This document shows, piece after piece, positions 32,007-41,138 of a stretch of 64,000 bases of DNA (within the stretch, counting starts at the first letter, position 1; each line of letters begins with the position of its first letter). This DNA comes from Sporolactobacillus sp. STSJ-5. Its GTDB lineage: Bacteria > Bacillota > Bacilli > Bacillales > Sporolactobacillaceae. Below the pieces are notes generated by a model, which was not told the origin of the DNA, made no database searches, and saw only the letters and a list, made by a program, of their open reading frames with translations. Location of the stretch: the NCBI RefSeq assembly GCF_024385605.1, contig NZ_JANFOJ010000005.1:1-64000 (forward strand), given 5' to 3'. The position numbers were made by a program, and so were the translations under genes.

Positions 32007-33182
32007 TTACTCGCTAAGCATGTCTTCCTGCTGAATCGGTATGTTGATGAGCACTTTGGTTCCCTGCCCGATTTCTGAGTGAATAATCAATTCACCATCC
32101 AATAATTCGGCGCGTTCCTTCATGCCGATCAGCCCGTAACTTCCTTCTTTCTTCACTGACTGATCAAATCCTGTGCCATTATCCGTAATTAGAATGAGTA
32201 CTTTATTTTCTCTATATTCAATTCTAATACTGATGTGCGATGGATCCGCATGAATACAGGCATTCTGAACCGCTTCCTGAATTAACCTGAATAAAGCGGC
32301 TTCAATTCTAGATTGCAGTCTTTTCTCCTTCCCCATACGATCAAAATGGATACTTAGAGAAGGATAATCGCTGTTCACTCGGTGAAGGTATTTCTGCAGT
32401 GTCGGCACAAGCCCAAGGTCGTCAAGGCTCATTGGACGAAGATCATAAATGATCCTACGAACCTCGGCCAAGGCGCCTTGTACCATGACCCTGTACTTTT
32501 GCAATTCCTCGTGCGATGCCGCCATTCCTTCTTTTTGCCCGACACGTTCGACCACATCGAGACCAAGCAGCACCTGTGCAAGTGTCTGGGCGGGTCCGTC
32601 ATGAATTTCACGAGAAAGTCTTTTTCTTTCTTCTTCTAGTGCTTCAATGACTTTCAGCCCAAATGCGCGCTGCTCCCTTGCGCTGGCGATGACGTCGCCC
32701 ACTTGCTTCAGATCGCTCGTCAAGTAATTCAATACAACCGTAACTTGCCCGACCAAGCTTTCCGCTTTGTGAATGGTCGCCTTTAATTGAATCAAGCGTC
32801 GTTCAAGCTCGTCACGTCTTTTCTTCATCTGCCGTTCCATCTCACGAACAATTGACAGATCGTTTTGAATGGAATTCGCCGTTTCATAGGCGTGGCGGAT
32901 GTCTTCCTCCCCGTACTGATTAAAAGCTCTGCTGATCTCAGCTAAATGGCCTCTCGATTTTCGTGCTTCAATCTCGAGTGTGTCGCTTCGATCAATGATT
33001 CCTCTTAACTCTTGCTTTACAAGTTGGAGTTCTTTAACCAGCGCGTCATGCTCTTTTCGCGATTCCTCGCCGATCTCGAAAATCTGAGATTTGCTGTCGC
33101 TCACATTATCAATCATGCTATTGATAATTTTATCAAGATGCTTGACATCAAGCTCTGTCTTGATTGGTCTGCTGGTTGACAT
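32007..33182 (-). CDS. degS: Sensor histidine kinase DegS
   Basis: The 391-residue cytosolic kinase starts at the ATG 33182, eight bases after GGAGGG; an extension to 33233 is unlikely. An N-terminal coiled-coil sensor region is followed by the HisKA_3 segment EEERKRLSREIHDGPAQ (H194), LRPMSLDDLGLVPTLQKY, and an ATPase domain with LIQEAVQNAC (N box), ITDNGTGFD (G1) and GLIGMKERAELL (G2). It phosphorylates DegU. There is no membrane segment, as in B. subtilis. Confidence 0.96.
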   Translation of the reverse strand: MSTSRPIKTELDVKHLDKIINSMIDNVSDSKSQIFEIGEESRKEHDALVKELQLVKQELRGIIDRSDTLEIEARKSRGHLAEISRAFNQYGEEDIRHAYETANSIQNDLSIVREMERQMKKRRDELERRLIQLKATIHKAESLVGQVTVVLNYLTSDLKQVGDVIASAREQRAFGLKVIEALEEERKRLSREIHDGPAQTLAQVLLGLDVVERVGQKEGMAASHEELQKYRVMVQGALAEVRRIIYDLRPMSLDDLGLVPTLQKYLHRVNSDYPSLSIHFDRMGKEKRLQSRIEAALFRLIQEAVQNACIHADPSHISIRIEYRENKVLILITDNGTGFDQSVKKEGSYGLIGMKERAELLDGELIIHSEIGQGTKVLINIPIQQEDMLSE

Positions 33183-33640
33183 AATTTCCCTCCATAACAA
33201 ATGTAGCCGAACCACTACGAACGTGCTAGCCACCTTGTACCTATCTGCATATAGGTATTATGCACTAATTCACGACTCAATCTTCTTTGTCCCATATAAT
33301 TAATTTCATAATATAGGAAACAGTAAAGCACAATCAATCAATTTCATATATAATTTCTTTTAAAAGTGTCTATACCCATTCTTTCTTACTGATAAACAAA
33401 TGACAAGTGCAAATATTACCATATCTCTATGTACCTTTTCTCGATTTTCATGGCATTTCTTTAATGACGGACGCAACCGTGTCGTTGTTTGTCGAATGTA
33501 AAAGTGTATCATTATATGCTCCTGGTTCACTTTGATTGAGTGAATGACATAGTCCGTCTCCTTAACCAGCAGCAAAATCCTAAACAGATGAAAAGACAGC
33601 TACGGCATCGATTCAAAGGATTAAATGAAAGGAGCCGAAA
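33183..33640. other. Divergent intergenic region between degS and yvyE
   Basis: About 460 bases of AT-rich DNA that must hold both promoters. A minus-strand frame at 33360-33575 has no ribosome-binding site and does not look like protein. I see nothing else. Confidence 0.4.
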
Positions 33641-34306
33641 ATGACATTAACAGCTTATGTTACAGTCGGGAAAGCTGCTCTGATTGAAACTGAGATCAAG
33701 CGTTCTCGATTTATTTGTGCCGTTCATCCGGTAGAAAGCGAGACCGATGCGGAACAATTGATTCAAAACGTGCGCAAGGAACATTGGAAAGCCAATCATA
33801 ATTGTTTTGCTTATATCATAGGAAAGAAGCAAGAAATTCAAAAGGCAAGCGACGACGGTGAACCGAGCGGAACTGCAGGTGTTCCGATTCTTGATGTATT
33901 AAAGCGACGCGGCATTTGTAATGTGCTGGTTGTGGTCACTCGTTATTTCGGTGGCATTAAACTCGGTGCTGGCGGATTAATCCGGGCATATGCCCATGCA
34001 ACAAGTGCCGGGCTCAATGCTGCGGAGGTTGTAAAACAGGTCCCTTCCTATCAGTGGATTGTGACTGTTGATTATCACTTGAGCGGCACATTGGAAAATA
34101 AATTGCGCGAATCCGCATACATCATTAAGAATATACGCTATAGTGACAAGGTCAGTTTCGATTTGTACACAAATCAGGATGACGGTCCAGCATTTTTGAA
34201 TTGGGTGACCGATTTGACAAACGGCCAGGCAGAAACCGATAAATCACATGAATTGTACTTACAGGAGAAACTTCCAAACCCAGGTGAGCTTTCAAATAAT
34301 GATTAA
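33641..34306 (+). CDS. yvyE: YigZ/IMPACT family protein YvyE
   Basis: The 221-residue protein has the UPF0029 N-terminal domain: SRFICAVHPVESETDAEQLI, NHNCFAYIIG, SDDGEPSGTAGVPILDVLKR and VVVTRYFGGIKLGAGGLIRAY, followed by the small C-terminal ferredoxin-like domain. It is related to eukaryotic IMPACT; the bacterial role, possibly at the ribosome, is not settled. In B. subtilis it is also divergent from degS. GAAAGGAGC precedes the ATG. Confidence 0.95.
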   Translation: MTLTAYVTVGKAALIETEIKRSRFICAVHPVESETDAEQLIQNVRKEHWKANHNCFAYIIGKKQEIQKASDDGEPSGTAGVPILDVLKRRGICNVLVVVTRYFGGIKLGAGGLIRAYAHATSAGLNAAEVVKQVPSYQWIVTVDYHLSGTLENKLRESAYIIKNIRYSDKVSFDLYTNQDDGPAFLNWVTDLTNGQAETDKSHELYLQEKLPNPGELSNND

Positions 34307-34550
34307 GTTCTGCTTCATCCTGTTGTTAGCGAACAGAAAACAGGCATTCAGCCTTCTTTAGTTCCGATTTGCGAATTTTGCCGAAAAAACGCGGATTTAA
34401 CATTGATGGAACAGAAAGACTTAGGTAAAATAAAGCTATTGTAAAAAAACATGACAATTGGCCTATACAATGAGAATTGCGTAGAAAAAAATGAACGAAA
34501 CGTGCACCTATCTGTGAAAGACTGAAAACCTGAAGGAGAATACGTCGAAG

Positions 34551-35702
34551 ATGGCATTGAGCAGATCAGAAAACTACAAGAAGAAAAAACATGGAAAACG
34601 CAAAACAATAATTATAATCATATCAGCTGTTCTTCTCATTCTAGTCGGAAGCGGCGTAGCATATGGCTATTACTTAACGAAAAAACTTGAAAATGTAACA
34701 AGCCATGCACAAAATAAACTTACACGAGGCAATAAATCTGATCTTCGCGCAGAAAAAGTTGACCCCGTAAAGGATGATTTTTCCATATTATTTATGGGAA
34801 TTGATAAACGAAAGAATGAGCCAAGCCGCTCCGATGCCCTTGTTTTAGCCACCTTCAATCACTCAACGAATGAGGTGCATATGGTGAGCATTCCGCGTGA
34901 TTCGAAAGTTCAGATCATAGATCCGACGCACACGCGCGATTACGGCATTTCTAAAATTACACATGCACATGCTTATGGCGACGCCAATAACAACCAAGGC
35001 GCGGATTACACGATTGCTACCGTTGAGAATTTATTCCAGGTTCCGGTTGACTATTATGTCCAAGTGGACTTCGCTGCGTTCGTTAAGATCATTAATGCCC
35101 TTGGCGGTGTTGAAATGAATGTCCCAGTCGCGCTTCGCACACAGAACAGCGAAGATAAAACCGGTAAAGACGCCATTGTCCTGAAGCCCGGAAAACAGCT
35201 GCTTAACGGTGAACAGGCTCTGTCTCTCGTTCGTAACCGCAAGTCGCCGGGGGCAGGAGGAGACTTCGGCCGCGGCAGACGTCAGATGGCGATGATTGAA
35301 GCAATCGTGAAGAAAAGTGCAAAGCTTTCTTCTGTAACTAAATACAGTAAAGTCATTGATTCACTCGATAAGAATTTTGAAACAAACTTGACGTTCGGAC
35401 AATTGCTCAGCCTACGTCAATATGCGGGCTCTCTTTCTGAAATCAAATCACTTCAGCTGAAGGGTACAGACGATATGAGCTCCGGAGTATACTATTTTGC
35501 CTTAGATGATGACTATTTAAATAAAGTTCGCTCTGATCTTAAACAGCAATTAAATTATGAATCAACAGCGGAAAGCAGCGACAGCAGCAGTGATTCCGGA
35601 AGCAGCGGATCAGCAACGTCCGGTACATCAAGCAGCAGTGGTGCCTCCGATAGCTCCGGATTGGTCGATGAATCATCCGATGGTACGAGCAGTAATCAAT
35701 AA
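34551..35702 (+). CDS. LytR-CpsA-Psr family phosphotransferase with a serine-rich tail
   Basis: The 383-residue protein has a basic cytosolic start, one membrane helix (TIIIIISAVLLILVGSGVAYGYY) and an outside LCP domain. FMGIDKRKNEPSRSDALVLATF, VSIPRDSKVQI, GGVEMNVPV and SLVRNRKSPGAGGDFGRGRRQ hold the arginine and aspartate residues that bind polyprenyl pyrophosphate and metal. LCP enzymes attach wall teichoic acid to peptidoglycan. The last 50 residues are a low-complexity Ser/Gly/Asp tail, which should be extended. It lies where B. subtilis has yvhJ/tagV, between yvyE and tagO. Confidence 0.92.
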   Translation: MALSRSENYKKKKHGKRKTIIIIISAVLLILVGSGVAYGYYLTKKLENVTSHAQNKLTRGNKSDLRAEKVDPVKDDFSILFMGIDKRKNEPSRSDALVLATFNHSTNEVHMVSIPRDSKVQIIDPTHTRDYGISKITHAHAYGDANNNQGADYTIATVENLFQVPVDYYVQVDFAAFVKIINALGGVEMNVPVALRTQNSEDKTGKDAIVLKPGKQLLNGEQALSLVRNRKSPGAGGDFGRGRRQMAMIEAIVKKSAKLSSVTKYSKVIDSLDKNFETNLTFGQLLSLRQYAGSLSEIKSLQLKGTDDMSSGVYYFALDDDYLNKVRSDLKQQLNYESTAESSDSSSDSGSSGSATSGTSSSSGASDSSGLVDESSDGTSSNQ

Positions 35703-35720
35703 TAAAATAAAGACCACTTA

Positions 35721-35768
35721 TTAAAGAGGCTGTCATAGTCAAGAAGTTGACTATGACAGCCTCTTTAA
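35721..35768. terminator. Long bidirectional terminator hairpin
   Basis: Perfect 22-bp stem (35721-35742 with 35747-35768) and a four-base loop GAAG, ending in TTTAA on each strand. It follows the LCP gene. A stem this long and perfect is unusual. Confidence 0.8.
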
Positions 35769-35983
35769 ATTGAATGATGCATAGTTCCAATTTCTACCCT
35801 ACCACTTTCCTTAGACTCATTTATTGGGCTCATTTTGACACATTCTCGAACTGCCCTGTCCCTTTGGAGCACTACATTCAAAATTAATGATCCATCTTTT
35901 AATTCTGAAACTTGACTATTTATGAAGCAACTTCATTTTTATTTGATCATTGATGAGTAACATGTAATGACGCATTAGAGTGA

Positions 35984-36796
35984 TCAATTATCAATAATGC
36001 CTTCATTGCTTTCAACTTCACTGTAAGAAATAACGTAACGGCTACTGACCCAACCTGAAGGTACTTGGATATATTGAGATTTTTTATTAATCCGAACTCC
36101 TGACGGAGTAAGAAATGGAAAATTTGGAGGTGCTGGGCTATTTTGAGGTTCAAGGTAGTAGTAAATATCTTGTTCACGAGTCCGTTTTACAGCCTTAATG
36201 ACTTTAAATTTAGCCAGACTTGGAATGGTCCAGTTTACTTTACCTAATCTCTTAGTCTTGTATTGCGTGTAGGGAGGATAATTCCAAACAGTACCTGGAA
36301 TGACAACCCCGACGTAATCCTTAAAGTTAGCAGGAATTGTTGTGGCTTGGGTAGTCGCTGCTCTTTTAACTCCGCCAGCAAATGAACCGACTTTTTTGCC
36401 CCCATAGACGTACCCCCGATATTTACCATTCATCGTCACGACACGATAATAAACGGAACCGGTGTGGGTTACCTTATAACCGTAGGCACGGAAATAATAA
36501 GTTGAACCCTTATAAGCCGGGTTCTTCCGACGAAACTCGTGATAGTCAGCATCTGCAAGAGTATAAGAAGCAAATTTTTCCATTTGGTTCTTGGAAGCCA
36601 CTAGTTTAGCCCCTTTTACCGTGCCGGGTTTCGTATAAAGGGCGTATTTACCTGTAGCAACCACGTTACGAGTGGATTCGGCAGTCTTTAAAGGCGTGTA
36701 ACCCACTTTAATTGTTGCTGTATTGCATGATGTTATAGTCAATAAGCTCGCTACGGCAAGGACTGAAACCATGAATAATTTGATCCATTTGTTCAT
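35984..36796 (-). CDS. Exported surface protein with SH3/GW-like repeats
   Basis: The 270-residue protein starts with a signal peptide (MNKWIKLFMVSVLAVASLLT) followed by TSC, a possible lipobox (ITSC at residues 21-24), so it is secreted or lipid-anchored. The mature part has tyrosine-rich beta segments: ATGKYALYTKPGTVKGAK, YYFRAYGYKVTHTGSVYYRV and NGKYRGYVYGGK. These resemble the SLAP/GW-type wall-binding modules of lactic acid bacteria. There is no enzymatic domain that I can see. GAGGATATAGAT precedes the ATG. It is monocistronic among teichoic-acid genes, which fits a wall-associated role. Confidence 0.65.
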   Translation of the reverse strand: MNKWIKLFMVSVLAVASLLTITSCNTATIKVGYTPLKTAESTRNVVATGKYALYTKPGTVKGAKLVASKNQMEKFASYTLADADYHEFRRKNPAYKGSTYYFRAYGYKVTHTGSVYYRVVTMNGKYRGYVYGGKKVGSFAGGVKRAATTQATTIPANFKDYVGVVIPGTVWNYPPYTQYKTKRLGKVNWTIPSLAKFKVIKAVKRTREQDIYYYLEPQNSPAPPNFPFLTPSGVRINKKSQYIQVPSGWVSSRYVISYSEVESNEGIIDN

Positions 36797-37022
36797 ATCT
36801 ATATCCTCTTCGTCTAATAAGTTTTGAACCTAATCTAACTCCCGGTTCAGCTCGGGGACTGTGCGATATTCTCTTATTTTGACTCATTATAACGCATGAA
36901 CCAAACTTCTTTGCGGTTTTCCGTTGTTTTCAGTTATTTCTCGCAAACCCTATTTTACAGAGAAGACTCAGCAATGAGTCCTTTAATTTTCTAAGTGTTG
37001 CACTTAAAAATACAAGCTTTTA

Positions 37023-37060
37023 AAAAAATGGAGCGGCTCATATGAACCGCTCCATTTTTT
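37023..37060. terminator. Bidirectional terminator at the 3' end of tagO
   Basis: AAAAAATGGAGCGG (37023-37036) pairs perfectly with CCGCTCCATTTTTT (37047-37060). Confidence 0.9.
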
Positions 37061-37072
37061 AATCTATTTTTC

Positions 37073-38128
37073 TTATTTTACTTTAGCCATGCTGAGCAGA
37101 CGCTTATATGTGTTCAACAGCGGCTTGTAATTCGCACTCACGAGGCCAACACCTTCAACAACCAGCTCAATCACGAGCATGACACTGACGATTATAAGCA
37201 ACGAACCGAGCAAAGTTGATGTCGAGAACAGGATTGCCGCTAAAGCAAACATCGCGCTCATCCCGTAAATAAGAACCACAGTCTGGCTTTGGGTAAACCC
37301 GTAGCGAAGCAGACAGTGATGAAGGTGTGACTTGTCCGGTGCTGTTAACGGCTTTCTATTTACCAATCGACGGATGATTGCGAATAACGTATCGGAAATC
37401 GGAACCGCTAAGAGAATGATTGGTACAACGAGTGAAAACAAAGTCACATTTTTAAATCCGAGCAACGCAAGAACGGAAATAATATATCCAAGAAAATAGC
37501 TGCCGGTGTCTCCCATGAAAATCTTCGCCGGATGAAAATTATAAGGCAAGAAGCCCAGCGTACTTCCAAGCAGGATCGCGCTCACCGTAAAAACGAAAAA
37601 GTTTCCTTCTGTCAGTGATAGTCCGGCGATCGTTAAAAGCACAATGCTCGATACGCCGACAGCCAAACCATCAAGACCGTCAATTAGGTTGATCGCGTTC
37701 GTAATGCCCATGATCCATAGCAAGGTCAGTGGAATACTGAGCCAGTACAAATGCAGCACGCCGTTAAACGGAAGATTAATAAATGTGACACTGATCCCGC
37801 TGTTGACAATTACTAAAGCAGCAAAAAAGTGGGCCACAATCTTTACCTTTGGCGACAGCGAATACATGTCATCAAGTACGCCTGTAATAATGATAATCAC
37901 ACTGCCGATAATCAGCGGCAATGTAAAACTGCTGTCCGGCCACATGATCAGCATACCGATAATAAAAGCTAAATAAATAGCCAAGCCGCCCATTCGCGGC
38001 ATTATTTTTTTGTGTACTTTGCGGGCGTTCGGAAGATCGGTCGCGCCAATGCGAATCGCCAGTTTCCTAACAAGAGGTGTTACAGCAACCGCAGCAAGAA
38101 AACAAATCAAGAACGTCACATAGACCAT
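37073..38128 (-). CDS. tagO: UDP-GlcNAc:undecaprenyl-phosphate GlcNAc-1-phosphate transferase
   Basis: The 351-residue polytopic membrane enzyme of the MraY/WecA family shows PNARKVHKKIMPRMGGLAIY near residues 38-57, the catalytic region NAINLIDGLDGLAVG near 145-159, FMGDTGSYFLGY near 210-221 and the histidine loop PDKSHLHHCLLRYGF near 280-294. It makes the lipid-linked GlcNAc that starts wall teichoic acid synthesis. It is divergent from tagA, the next enzyme in that pathway. Confidence 0.95.
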   Translation of the reverse strand: MVYVTFLICFLAAVAVTPLVRKLAIRIGATDLPNARKVHKKIMPRMGGLAIYLAFIIGMLIMWPDSSFTLPLIIGSVIIIITGVLDDMYSLSPKVKIVAHFFAALVIVNSGISVTFINLPFNGVLHLYWLSIPLTLLWIMGITNAINLIDGLDGLAVGVSSIVLLTIAGLSLTEGNFFVFTVSAILLGSTLGFLPYNFHPAKIFMGDTGSYFLGYIISVLALLGFKNVTLFSLVVPIILLAVPISDTLFAIIRRLVNRKPLTAPDKSHLHHCLLRYGFTQSQTVVLIYGMSAMFALAAILFSTSTLLGSLLIIVSVMLVIELVVEGVGLVSANYKPLLNTYKRLLSMAKVK

Positions 38129-38431
38129 CGTTTCAGCCCCGCCCTTATCAATAAATTCGGATTCGTGTCCAACAAGATAGCAATCTTTTAAGCTTTCTTA
38201 TACGGAATTATACCACATTGTAAAGACAATACCACTGGTAACTTTACGATATCTAAACAAACAACACAATCCGTTAAAATTAGTTTACAATATTAGAAGC
38301 CCTACGCATCAAATTCGGTATTTTTTTGATGATTCAAAGTAACAGTTGGAATCTCTAATAGGATTAAAAAAATAGCAAAAAAGGCAAAATGAATATGATT
38401 GCTTCACTTATTTTAAGGATGGGATCAATTT
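38129..38431. other. Divergent intergenic region tagO/tagA
   Basis: AT-rich region of about 300 bases that should hold both promoters. No gene or recognisable RNA is seen. Confidence 0.4.
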
Positions 38432-39172
38432 ATGAATGAAAAAAAGCAAGTTGGTACGATTTGTATGAATGAATTTCACACAAAAAAGGAATTTACGGAT
38501 GTATTTACTGACCGCATTATGGATCGTAAACCCATGAACTTATATTTTCTAAATGACCACGGCTATAATATTGCTCAAAAAGACCGCAATTATAACGAGG
38601 TTCTTAATCGTGCAGATTACTTGCTTAACGATGGCATCGGAATCAAATTAGGAGCAAAGCTTTGGGGCGTCTCCCTTGAAGAAAATTTAAATGGAACGGA
38701 TCTTATTCCCCTGCTGCTGCAAAAATGCGCTGAGAACCATTGGTCGGTGTATTTGCTCGGGTCTTCGCAGCATATCGCTCAGACTGCTGCTCAAAAGCTT
38801 ACTGAACAGTTGCCGAATTTAGTCATTGCCGGTACTCATGACGGCTATTTTTCATCAGAATCAGAGATGGTTGCAACGATTAATCAATCGGATGCGGATA
38901 TTTTACTTGTTGGTATGGGCATGCCTCTGCAGGAAAAATTTATTGACCGCAACTCCGAATCTCTTGAACCGTTAGCTCGAATCGCCGTTGGCGGTTTTAT
39001 TGATTTCGCATCCGGAGTAAAGCCGAGGGCGCCGAAAATCATGCGGAAGCTGAATCTTGAATGGTTGTTCCGCATGGCACTGGAACCACGAAGAATGTGG
39101 AAGCGCAATGTGGTCGGACATGCCCAATTTTTTTCAAAAGTCATTTGGCTTAAATGGAAGCATAATCGCTGA
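38432..39172 (+). CDS. tagA: N-acetylglucosaminyldiphosphoundecaprenol N-acetyl-beta-D-mannosaminyltransferase
   Basis: The 246-residue protein belongs to the WecG/TagA/CpsF family. LNDGIGIKLGAKLWG, NLNGTDLIPLLL, VYLLGSSQHIAQTAAQKL, ILLVGMGMPLQEKFI and IAVGGFIDFASGVKPRAP are all family landmarks. It adds ManNAc to GlcNAc-PP-undecaprenol, the second step of wall teichoic acid linkage-unit synthesis. AAGGATGGGATC precedes the ATG. It lies divergently next to tagO. Confidence 0.95.
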   Translation: MNEKKQVGTICMNEFHTKKEFTDVFTDRIMDRKPMNLYFLNDHGYNIAQKDRNYNEVLNRADYLLNDGIGIKLGAKLWGVSLEENLNGTDLIPLLLQKCAENHWSVYLLGSSQHIAQTAAQKLTEQLPNLVIAGTHDGYFSSESEMVATINQSDADILLVGMGMPLQEKFIDRNSESLEPLARIAVGGFIDFASGVKPRAPKIMRKLNLEWLFRMALEPRRMWKRNVVGHAQFFSKVIWLKWKHNR

Positions 39173-39187
39173 AATGATGTTGTTTAA

Positions 39188-39220
39188 CCAAGAAGTCATG
39201 CGGACAACTTCTTGGCTTTC
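39188..39220 (+). terminator. Terminator after tagA
   Basis: CCAAGAAGT (39188-39196) pairs with ACTTCTTGG (39207-39215), followed by CTTTCT. The T-run is weak. Confidence 0.55.
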
Positions 39221-39295
39221 TACAAAAAGAAAGTATAAAATCGTAAAAGATTGGCGGAAGTTAGAATAAGCGGTCCGGCAATAAGGGAACTTTCG

Positions 39296-39440
39296 CTAAC
39301 TAAGGTACGTCCTTGTACACAACGCGAAAGCCATCGCATCCTGCGAAAGTGCGTCCTGCGGCTCACCGGACACTAGGCCGTCCATGGCCGTCGGAACTAA
39401 GTCTTCGCCTTCGACTAAGGTTCGGTGAAGATAAGTTTTA
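39296..39440. other. GC-rich intergenic segment, possible repeat element or small RNA
   Basis: This segment differs from its AT-rich surroundings. It holds several short repeats (GCGAAAG twice, GTCCTG twice), the palindromic region GGCCGTCCATGGCCGTCGG and a hairpin TAAGTCTTC-GCC-TTCGACTAAG-like arm. A minus-strand frame runs through it (LVPTAMDGLVSGEPQDALSQ) but has no ribosome-binding site. It looks like a member of a dispersed intergenic repeat, which I cannot verify. Confidence 0.4.
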
Positions 39441-39491
39441 TAATAATGATAGAATAATAATGGAAAAACTTTAAATGAAAGAAGGATCCGC

Positions 39492-40754
39492 ATGGAGAAG
39501 AGCTTTTTTATTCGGAACCGTAGGAAGCTTTATGAAACCTTGGAAGATCAATCGCTGACTGTTCTTTTTGCCGGTGAAGCGGCACATCAGTCTGCAGATG
39601 AGAGCTATCCTTTCTATCCCAACCGCAATTTTTACTATATGACCGGCATCGCCGAGCCAAAAGTAATATTCGTTGCAGCAAAATTCGGCGGTGAAATTGA
39701 AGAGACACTATTTATTGAGCGTGCTGATCCGTGGATGGCCAGATGGGTTGGCGAAACCATTACGCCTAATGAAGCACAAGAAGCCTCCGGTGTTCAGAAC
39801 ATTGAACTTCTAGACAAATTTGACACGTACATCCGGTCATTTATGGACAGTCGTGTGTGCAACCATTTGTACGCGGATCTTGAGACAAAATCATGGGAAT
39901 TTCCAGCAAAGCCGTCGAACAAATTTGCTGCTGAATCCGCTGTCACCTATCCATACTTGACCATTCATAATCTATATCCGGTCATCTGTAAATTCCGCGT
40001 TGTTAAAACGTCTGATGAAATTGAACAAACGCGGAAAGCAGGAAAAATTACTGCAGACGGAATCAAAAATGTGCTTGTGAACGCCAAACCCGGCATGAAA
40101 GAATTTGAGCTGGAGGCTTATTTTAATTTCGTATTAAAGAGCCGCGGCTGCACTGAATTCGCTTTTCCAACCATTCTCGCCAGTGGGTTCAACGGTACCG
40201 TTCTTCACTATTCGGCAAACACGGGCACTGCCGCTGATGGAGATCTTGTGCTGCTCGATCTTGGCGCACAGTACAACTATTACAATGGCGACATCAGCTA
40301 CACATTCCCTGTAAACGGACGATTTACACCTCGCCAAAAAATAATCTATGACATTGTCTTACATTGTAACCAAGAAATAACGAAAATGGCAAAGCCAGGC
40401 GTTGCCTTCATGGACTTGAACCGATTTACAATCGAGTTTTACACTGAGGAACTCATGAAAATTGGATTAATTAAAACACCTGAGGAATTGCGCAAATATT
40501 ACTTCCATGGCGTCAGCCATTCGCTTGGACTAGACACGCATGATGTCGGTCCTTATCGCGAAATGGAGCTGGTTCCAGGTGAAATTATCACGAACGAACC
40601 AGGACTCTATATTCCCGAAGAAAGTATTGGCATCCGCATCGAAGATGATTTGCTGATTACAGAGGATGGTTCTGAAGTGCTCACCACCGGTCTGCCGCGC
40701 ACGACCGATGAAATAGAAGCATTTATGGCCGAAAATAATAGTAATCTAAAATGA
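39492..40754 (+). CDS. pepP: M24-family Xaa-Pro aminopeptidase P
   Basis: The 420-residue protein has an N-terminal aminopeptidase P domain (FFIRNRRKLYETLED, FYPNRNFYYMTGI) and a C-terminal pita-bread metallopeptidase domain. Metal ligands are seen in LLDLGAQYNYYNGDISYTFP (two aspartates), YFHGVSHSLGLDTHDVG (histidine), IITNEPGLYIPEE and GIRIEDDLLIT (glutamates). It removes N-terminal residues that precede proline. AAGAAGG precedes the ATG. It is monocistronic with a terminator. Confidence 0.94.
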   Translation: MEKSFFIRNRRKLYETLEDQSLTVLFAGEAAHQSADESYPFYPNRNFYYMTGIAEPKVIFVAAKFGGEIEETLFIERADPWMARWVGETITPNEAQEASGVQNIELLDKFDTYIRSFMDSRVCNHLYADLETKSWEFPAKPSNKFAAESAVTYPYLTIHNLYPVICKFRVVKTSDEIEQTRKAGKITADGIKNVLVNAKPGMKEFELEAYFNFVLKSRGCTEFAFPTILASGFNGTVLHYSANTGTAADGDLVLLDLGAQYNYYNGDISYTFPVNGRFTPRQKIIYDIVLHCNQEITKMAKPGVAFMDLNRFTIEFYTEELMKIGLIKTPEELRKYYFHGVSHSLGLDTHDVGPYREMELVPGEIITNEPGLYIPEESIGIRIEDDLLITEDGSEVLTTGLPRTTDEIEAFMAENNSNLK

Positions 40755-40768
40755 TCTTTAAAGAAATT

Positions 40769-40803
40769 AGGAGATTCCGAGGATTCTGCGGGATCTCTTT
40801 TTC
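40769..40803 (+). terminator. Terminator after the M24 peptidase gene
   Basis: GGAGATTCC pairs with GGGATCTC(C) around an 11-base loop, followed by TTTTTCC. Confidence 0.65.
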
Positions 40804-40913
40804 CATGGAATTGATGTCTTATTTTGTCATTTCCCCGGAAATAATGTTCTAAGCTATTGTAAATCACTAAATCTGCTACAATGAAGAAAAAAGGCTGGCA
40901 AAGGAAGATCGAG

Positions 40914-41033
40914 ATGAAACAGAAAAAGATAGTCATCGCACCGGACTCATTTAAAGACGCACGCATCAATCTAGTCCGTACGATTTCTAATGTTGCTCGC
41001 GTTTGGCAAATGGCTAAAAAAAGTAATCGTTAA
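40914..41033 (+). pseudogene. Remnant of the 5' end of a glycerate kinase gene
   Basis: A well-placed ATG (AAAGGAAGATCGAG upstream) begins MKQKKIVIAPDSFKDA, the unmistakable N-terminus of glycerate kinase (kIViAPDSFKgsls). The homology ends there; the frame continues for 23 unrelated residues and stops at 41033. The rest of the gene is deleted. An extended -10 (TGCTACAAT) lies about 35 bases upstream, so the relic may still be transcribed. Confidence 0.75.
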
Positions 41034-41097
41034 TAAACGGCCGGATCTACGTTGTGCCTCTCTTATTACAAGTCAACATTATTAATGAAACGAAAAA

Positions 41098-41124
41098 TCA
41101 CCAGTGAAAGCCATTCACTGGTGA
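41098..41124 (-). terminator. Terminator of the SGNH hydrolase gene
   Basis: TCACCAGTGA pairs with TCACTGGTGA; on the minus strand it is followed by TTTTTCG. Confidence 0.85.
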
Positions 41125-41138
41125 TTTATTTGATTTCA

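Noticed and set aside
33360-33575. 71-residue minus-strand frame in the degS/yvyE gap
   Set aside because: No ribosome-binding site and unlikely composition; it lies in the promoter region.
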